A stretch of 64,000 bases of DNA from Dillenia suffruticosa. Lineage: Eukaryota; Streptophyta; Magnoliopsida; Dilleniales; Dilleniaceae. This document shows, piece after piece, positions 60,293-64,000 of this stretch (its first letter is position 1; each line of letters starts with the position of its first letter). A model generated the notes under the pieces. That model saw nothing but the letters and a program-made list of their open reading frames with translations. It ran no database searches and had not been told where the DNA came from. The position numbers were made by a program, and so were the translations under genes. Where the stretch lies: positions 16,568,501-16,632,500 of the forward strand of contig JAVTVX010000034.1 in the NCBI GenBank assembly GCA_033439265.1. Reading direction: 5' to 3'.

Positions 60293-61722
60293 TATCACAT
60301 ACTCCAATTTAGTTGCAAAAAATAACTTATTATTAATGATGAAAAAAGGATGTTACCTGAAACATGAGAATTGGGTATGAAATCGGATACTTAGAATGCT
60401 GAAAACCTAAGTTTGACCGGCTTGCTGGAAACTAAGTACTCCAAAAATGAGGTATCTGAATGTCTAGAAAACAAGGAGGAAAAGTCTTAGTAATTGTTCC
60501 TAATATATCAAATAGGTGAAAACCTATTTTTTTAGAATTTTTGTAAGCCATTAGCCCTCCAAATTAAAGCCAACAAAGTTTTGTTCTTGGAAAGAAAAGT
60601 TGACTTTTTATCCTTAAATAATTAAGTCTTGAAACTATTTTTATTAAATCCAAATATGAGATATTTCCTTATTTATGTGTAATTCTTAAGTAAATGAACA
60701 TTTACTTAAATGATATTATATGGAAATAAGTAACCAGAACTTAACAAGAATTGTTGGATACCTAAAAATCCATTGAAAATTAACATCGACCAAGTACAAA
60801 TTGACTAAAGGATGACACCACCGACCAAGGAAGAAGACAACACCGACCATAATAAATAACATGATGAATAGGTGTCCAAACAAGTGTCTTACATCAAGCA
60901 TGGGTGTCTTCTATAATTGACACATGAAAGAACACATATTTGCATTAAGAGTAAAAGCCTTACTTGATGAACAAGTGTTAGGACACTTGTCAATGATCTA
61001 TAACCTAACCGTACCTAAAATACCCCTCCTCTTTCCATTTCCAGAGCAATTCGGCCAAGAGGAAGAAAGAAAGAGAAAGAGAGAAAGAATGAAAGAGAGA
61101 GAAAGAGAGTGAAAGAAGAAGAGAAAGAAAGAGAAGAAGAAGAAAAAAAAAGAGAGAAAGGGAAAAGGCAAACTTAAAGATCTTGGTTAACTCTTAGAGA
61201 TGAGTGTCCTTGTATTCATATATTTTTATCTTTATCTACCGTGATTTTCTACTACAACCGTGATTTTTTACTACAACTATGATTTTTTGCTACAATCATG
61301 ATTTACTACTATTACAATGATTTTCCTCCTGCTATATTAATGTATATGTTTGTGATTGTTATATAAGCTGTTATGTATGGAGATAGTTCGAGTAAGCAAG
61401 GGGTTTGTCGAATGTCAAAGTACATGCTGGTAGTACCCCATTATTGTGGATAAGAGGTTTGTCCACGTAATGTGGGGGAGACTGATAGGTCTTTCTGAAA
61501 ATGGACCTCGCGAATGGGATAAGGAGAGTGTTTTTATCGAGAGATAAGATAAAAGTTCTCTAGTATAGAGGTTCCACTGCTTTGTCATGTATAGAAGGCT
61601 TTTGTAATATGTAATGATTTAAATAAATGAAAAAACTATCATGCAAGTGACTGAGCCCTGGTAAGAACTAGGCAGTCCGTAGCCGATGAAGCCTCGCAAG
61701 GGGGTTGATTTGGGGTGTGACA
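60293..61722 (+). mobile_element. Solo LTR (1.43 kb, gypsy-like ends)
   Basis: Starts TATCACATACTCC (a decayed TGTCACA) and ends TTGGGGTGTGACA. The flanking 5-bp repeats GCTCC (60288-60292) and ACCCC (61723-61727) both derive from GCCCC by single transitions. The uninterrupted unit reads TTGGCCCCCATTGTG near 26154. It contains a GAAAGA-rich tract at about 61060-61165. No internal coding region. Confidence 0.75.
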
Positions 61723-62792
61723 ACCCCCCATTGTTATCAACAAACTCGGGCTTAAGACTAGTGAGACGCCAAGTAAGCCAAGACCTATCTAGCAAACTGC
61801 AAGCCAAATTTGCAAAAGGTGCACAAATTCTATAAACGCAATTAAACTTCTTATAGACTTGTGATTCCCTTAATATAGGAAACAAAAAAATACATGACAA
61901 AATCTTATAAAGTACAACAATTAGAAATTTCTTTTCAAATTCTAATATCCTAAATTACATTTTTAACACTTAACATTAACTTTCTCTTCTATACATTCTA
62001 TTAGTCACATTAATAAACCTCACTTCAATTATAGGATTTTTAATGTATATTATCATGAATGCAAAAATTAGTTATTATGGATATAAAAGTTAAGGAAAGT
62101 TTGGGTCTGAATTTTACAAAATTAAATGTATTAGTGGGGTTGAAGTAGCTAAAATAGGAATAAACATTCATGGGAAAGAATACTCGAACCAAGTTAAACC
62201 AAATAGGTTTCTCTAGTTTCGATCTTAGTTCCTCATAGTTCTTACCAATTGTTGTCTTATTTTAACTGTAAAACAAGAAACAAATAATTTTTGGGTCGTC
62301 GATGATTTTTCCCTCAGTATTGGAATAAGAGATAAGATATAATTTAAAGGGAGAGACAAGAGAACTTGGGTAGTGGGAGAAATTGAAGAAATGAAGAAAG
62401 TAAATTTTTAGCCTTTTACTTCTACTTTCAACATCCTAATAAGAACTTTGGAAATATAGAAGGAAAAGTTAAAGAAAGAGAGAGACAAGGATTAGGATTC
62501 TAAAGATGTGAAAATCAAGAATTGAATCAAAGAGAAGGAGAAATACGGGGAGGAAGATTCTAGTTCTTGAGTGAATAAACAAAATGAGGAACGATCAAAA
62601 TCGTCATTATGGACTATAGAGAAAATTAAAAGAGAGGGAAACGTAGCAAATTTTACAATTTGGAGATTTAGGAGGAAGAATAAGAGAAATTGTAGTGAAA
62701 GGGTTAATGTTGAGTTTGGAAGATCCTTGTATTAGAATAATGATTAATGAATTATGTACCCAACAAAATTAATATTTATTGTGGTTATACAA

Positions 62793-62864
62793 GTGTCTAT
62801 AGATTAGGGTTAAGAATTCCATGTTCTATTTTGGGAGACCTATGCTTGAATCCTAGCAGCCATA
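62793..62864 (+). pseudogene. tRNA-His-like pseudogene, empty-site paralogue of the split copy
   Basis: 72 nt. The anticodon arm is degenerate (TTCTATT). It contains the unbroken AGACCTATGCTTGAATCC that element 2 split at 29705/42138. Confidence 0.85.
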
Positions 62865-63236
62865 ATAGAAGTGATACAAAGTTTTAAATTGTAATAATAA
62901 GAAAGCAATTCTAAATAATGTCAAAAAAATCATACACATTTTAAATTTGGATTGAAGTATTTTTTTTAGAAAAAATAAGGGCTTAGGTTACTCTTTTTGA
63001 ATTCAGCCTGATCAAAATAATAACTAGGAAGGCTTTCATTCAATGAAACTATGGTTTTTTTCTGGGCCCTAATTTTTTGGCATTGTTGCATGCTAACAAT
63101 GTCTTACCTGAATTTTTTCCTTAAATTACTTTTAAGTTTAGCTTAAACCAAGTCTAGGCGAACCTAGCCAATACTCATGCTTATAGTTTACTTAATAGTA
63201 ACGTTTACCTTTTTCTATTCATATTGTAATCGGCTA

Positions 63237-63320
63237 GTCAGGATGGCCGAGTGGTCTAAGACACCGGACTCAAGTTCTGGTCTTCGAAAGAGGGCATGGA
63301 TTCAAATCCCACTTCTAACA
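63237..63320 (+). tRNA. tRNA-Leu (CAA), near-complete but probably decayed
   Basis: 84 nt, anticodon CAA, anticodon stem paired. One acceptor mismatch (C3 opposite A) and two T-stem mismatches (ATGGA with CCCAC), all attributable to G-to-A changes. Paralogue of the better copy at 42532. Confidence 0.55.
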
Positions 63321-63660
63321 ATTTCCTTTGCCCATCCCACTTAATGGGTTAAGGCTTGGTTGTTATTATTTTGATTCATAGCATTTTTTTAGGTCAAATA
63401 GTCAATTTGGTTTTTCACCTACTAGACTGTGAGATAATTATGATTCAAGGCATTTTCTATGGTAAAGAAGAAGTGAATTTAGTTTTCCACTTACGTCACT
63501 ATAAGAAAATTAAAGGCTAGCTCTACATTCTTAAGCAAACCGCAATCAACTCAAATATCTGCATATACAAAAACTTTAAGCATAGAATAATAGCTGATTC
63601 CAAATACAGTTTAATGAACACCGATAGATGAGAAAAGGCCACATGACGGAGCCCTTTACA

Positions 63661-64000
63661 ACTCTAGGTGTGATTTTTAAAAAACAATGTCAAGATAAAT
63701 ATATCCTATTCGAATGTTATGTATAATAATGAAATCAAGCATTGTTCTCATGAGAATATTTTGTACTATCATGTATGAATTACTCTAATCTAAGTTTAAA
63801 AGATTGAATCAAGATTTTGAAGATATTAAAGAAAACTACAATCTGATTAGGAAAACCCTGGACGGTGAAATATCCAATTTGATAAAAGGAAACTAGTTTG
63901 ATAAAATCCCCAGGCCTTTTATATGATCGAATCTTCCAAAACCCCCAAAGTTTATTGGCTAATGTATAATTGTTGATGATGATAGAATTCCCCTAAATTT
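63661..64000. other. Right flank of the array; related to the insertion at 42766-44004
   Basis: The last unit stops at GAGCCCTTTACA and non-unit AT-rich sequence follows. From about 63920, GAATCTTCCAAAACCCCCAA resembles 42789-42870. No gene seen. Confidence 0.5.

Larger units (their letters stand above)
7530..63660 (+). repeat. Tandem array of a ~2-kb unit carrying tRNA-His(GTG) and tRNA-Leu(CAA) sequences
   Basis: Each unit begins near a conserved ATTCCTCTTCAATTATAGG stretch. About 750 bp of A-rich spacer follows, then tRNA-His, a 320-400 bp spacer, tRNA-Leu, and about 600-700 bp ending in TATATATTCCATTAGTCACA. Unit intervals, with insertions removed: 7530-7857 (tail only), 18006-20001, 20002-21365, 21366-22196, 22197-26461, 28898-44341, 44342-50224, 50225-52119, 52120-54107, 54108-54893, 54894-56670, 56671-58685, 58686-62008, 62009-63660. 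All are plus strand. The left edge is abrupt at about 7530. The right edge is at about 63660, where a unit breaks off inside its tail. Only the tRNA sequences in the unit are recognisably genic. Confidence 0.9.
49930..63660 (+). repeat. Higher-order block beta of the tRNA array
   Basis: Paralogue of block alpha with two more units (His 55636 with Leu 56116; His 57500 with Leu 57942). It carries only two insertions, at 52918-53551 and 60293-61722, and provides empty sites for the four alpha transposons. The unit at about 44005-49929, interrupted by a solo LTR, links the two blocks; the last part of its tail belongs to the start of the block period. Confidence 0.75.

Noticed and set aside
18840..63320. 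Plastid-derived (transferred) tRNA genes
   Set aside because: The His sequence begins GTGG and matches the cytosolic plant type, unlike plastid trnH, and no plastid flanking sequence is present.
7530..63660. CRISPR-like or satellite DNA interpretation of the repeats
   Set aside because: The unit is about 2 kb with structured tRNA sequences in a plant nuclear context; there are no short direct repeats with unique spacers.

Overview
The window is repeat-dominated nuclear DNA of a flowering plant. The evidence is Ty3/gypsy Tekay/Del-type chromovirus elements with very long LTRs and an initiator-tRNA-Met primer site, a Ty1/copia gag relic, an RTE-type LINE, CACTA (En/Spm) transposons, and cytosolic plant-type tRNA sequences. 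Intergenic DNA is very AT-rich. I see no intact host protein-coding gene, and almost every open reading frame is transposon debris or chance. The species cannot be named from this sequence.

Layout. 1-1795: 3' part of a CACTA element with the last exon of an En/Spm-type transposase. 1.8-2.6 kb: copia gag relic. 3.5-5.9 kb: dead RTE LINE on the minus strand. 6.6-7.45 kb: a region of degenerate GCATCGCAAA-like repeats. From about 7530 to 63660 runs the main structure: a tandem array of a roughly 2-kb unit, each unit carrying a tRNA-His(GTG)-like sequence, about 320-400 bp of spacer, a tRNA-Leu(CAA)-like sequence, and about 1.2 kb of further spacer. I count 13 His-like and 11 Leu-like sequences, all on the plus strand. 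Most are decayed. The best His copy is at 18840-18911 and the best Leu copy at 42532-42615.

The array has a second level of organisation. The first half (7530-42.8 kb) and the second half (49.9-63.7 kb) match unit by unit, including shared unit-specific deletions, so a multi-unit block was itself duplicated. Transposons then landed in individual units: a 10.1-kb gypsy element (7858-18005), a 2.5-kb solo-LTR-like insert (23391-25891), a non-autonomous CACTA (26462-28897), a 12.4-kb gypsy element inside a tRNA-His copy (29706-42137), a 3.9-kb solo LTR (44747-48601), a 0.6-kb insert (52918-53551) and a 1.4-kb solo LTR (60293-61722). For most of these the matching paralogous unit is an empty site, which gives exact target-site duplications and places the insertions after the block duplication.

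Both large gypsy elements are dead: gag and pol carry stops, frameshifts, deletions and lost catalytic residues. Both share an AT-rich spacer of about 200-240 nt between the end of gag and the start of protease, which could be an inter-ORF spacer or an intron. The tRNA-His/tRNA-Leu dimer array with its higher-order duplication is the most unusual system in the window.
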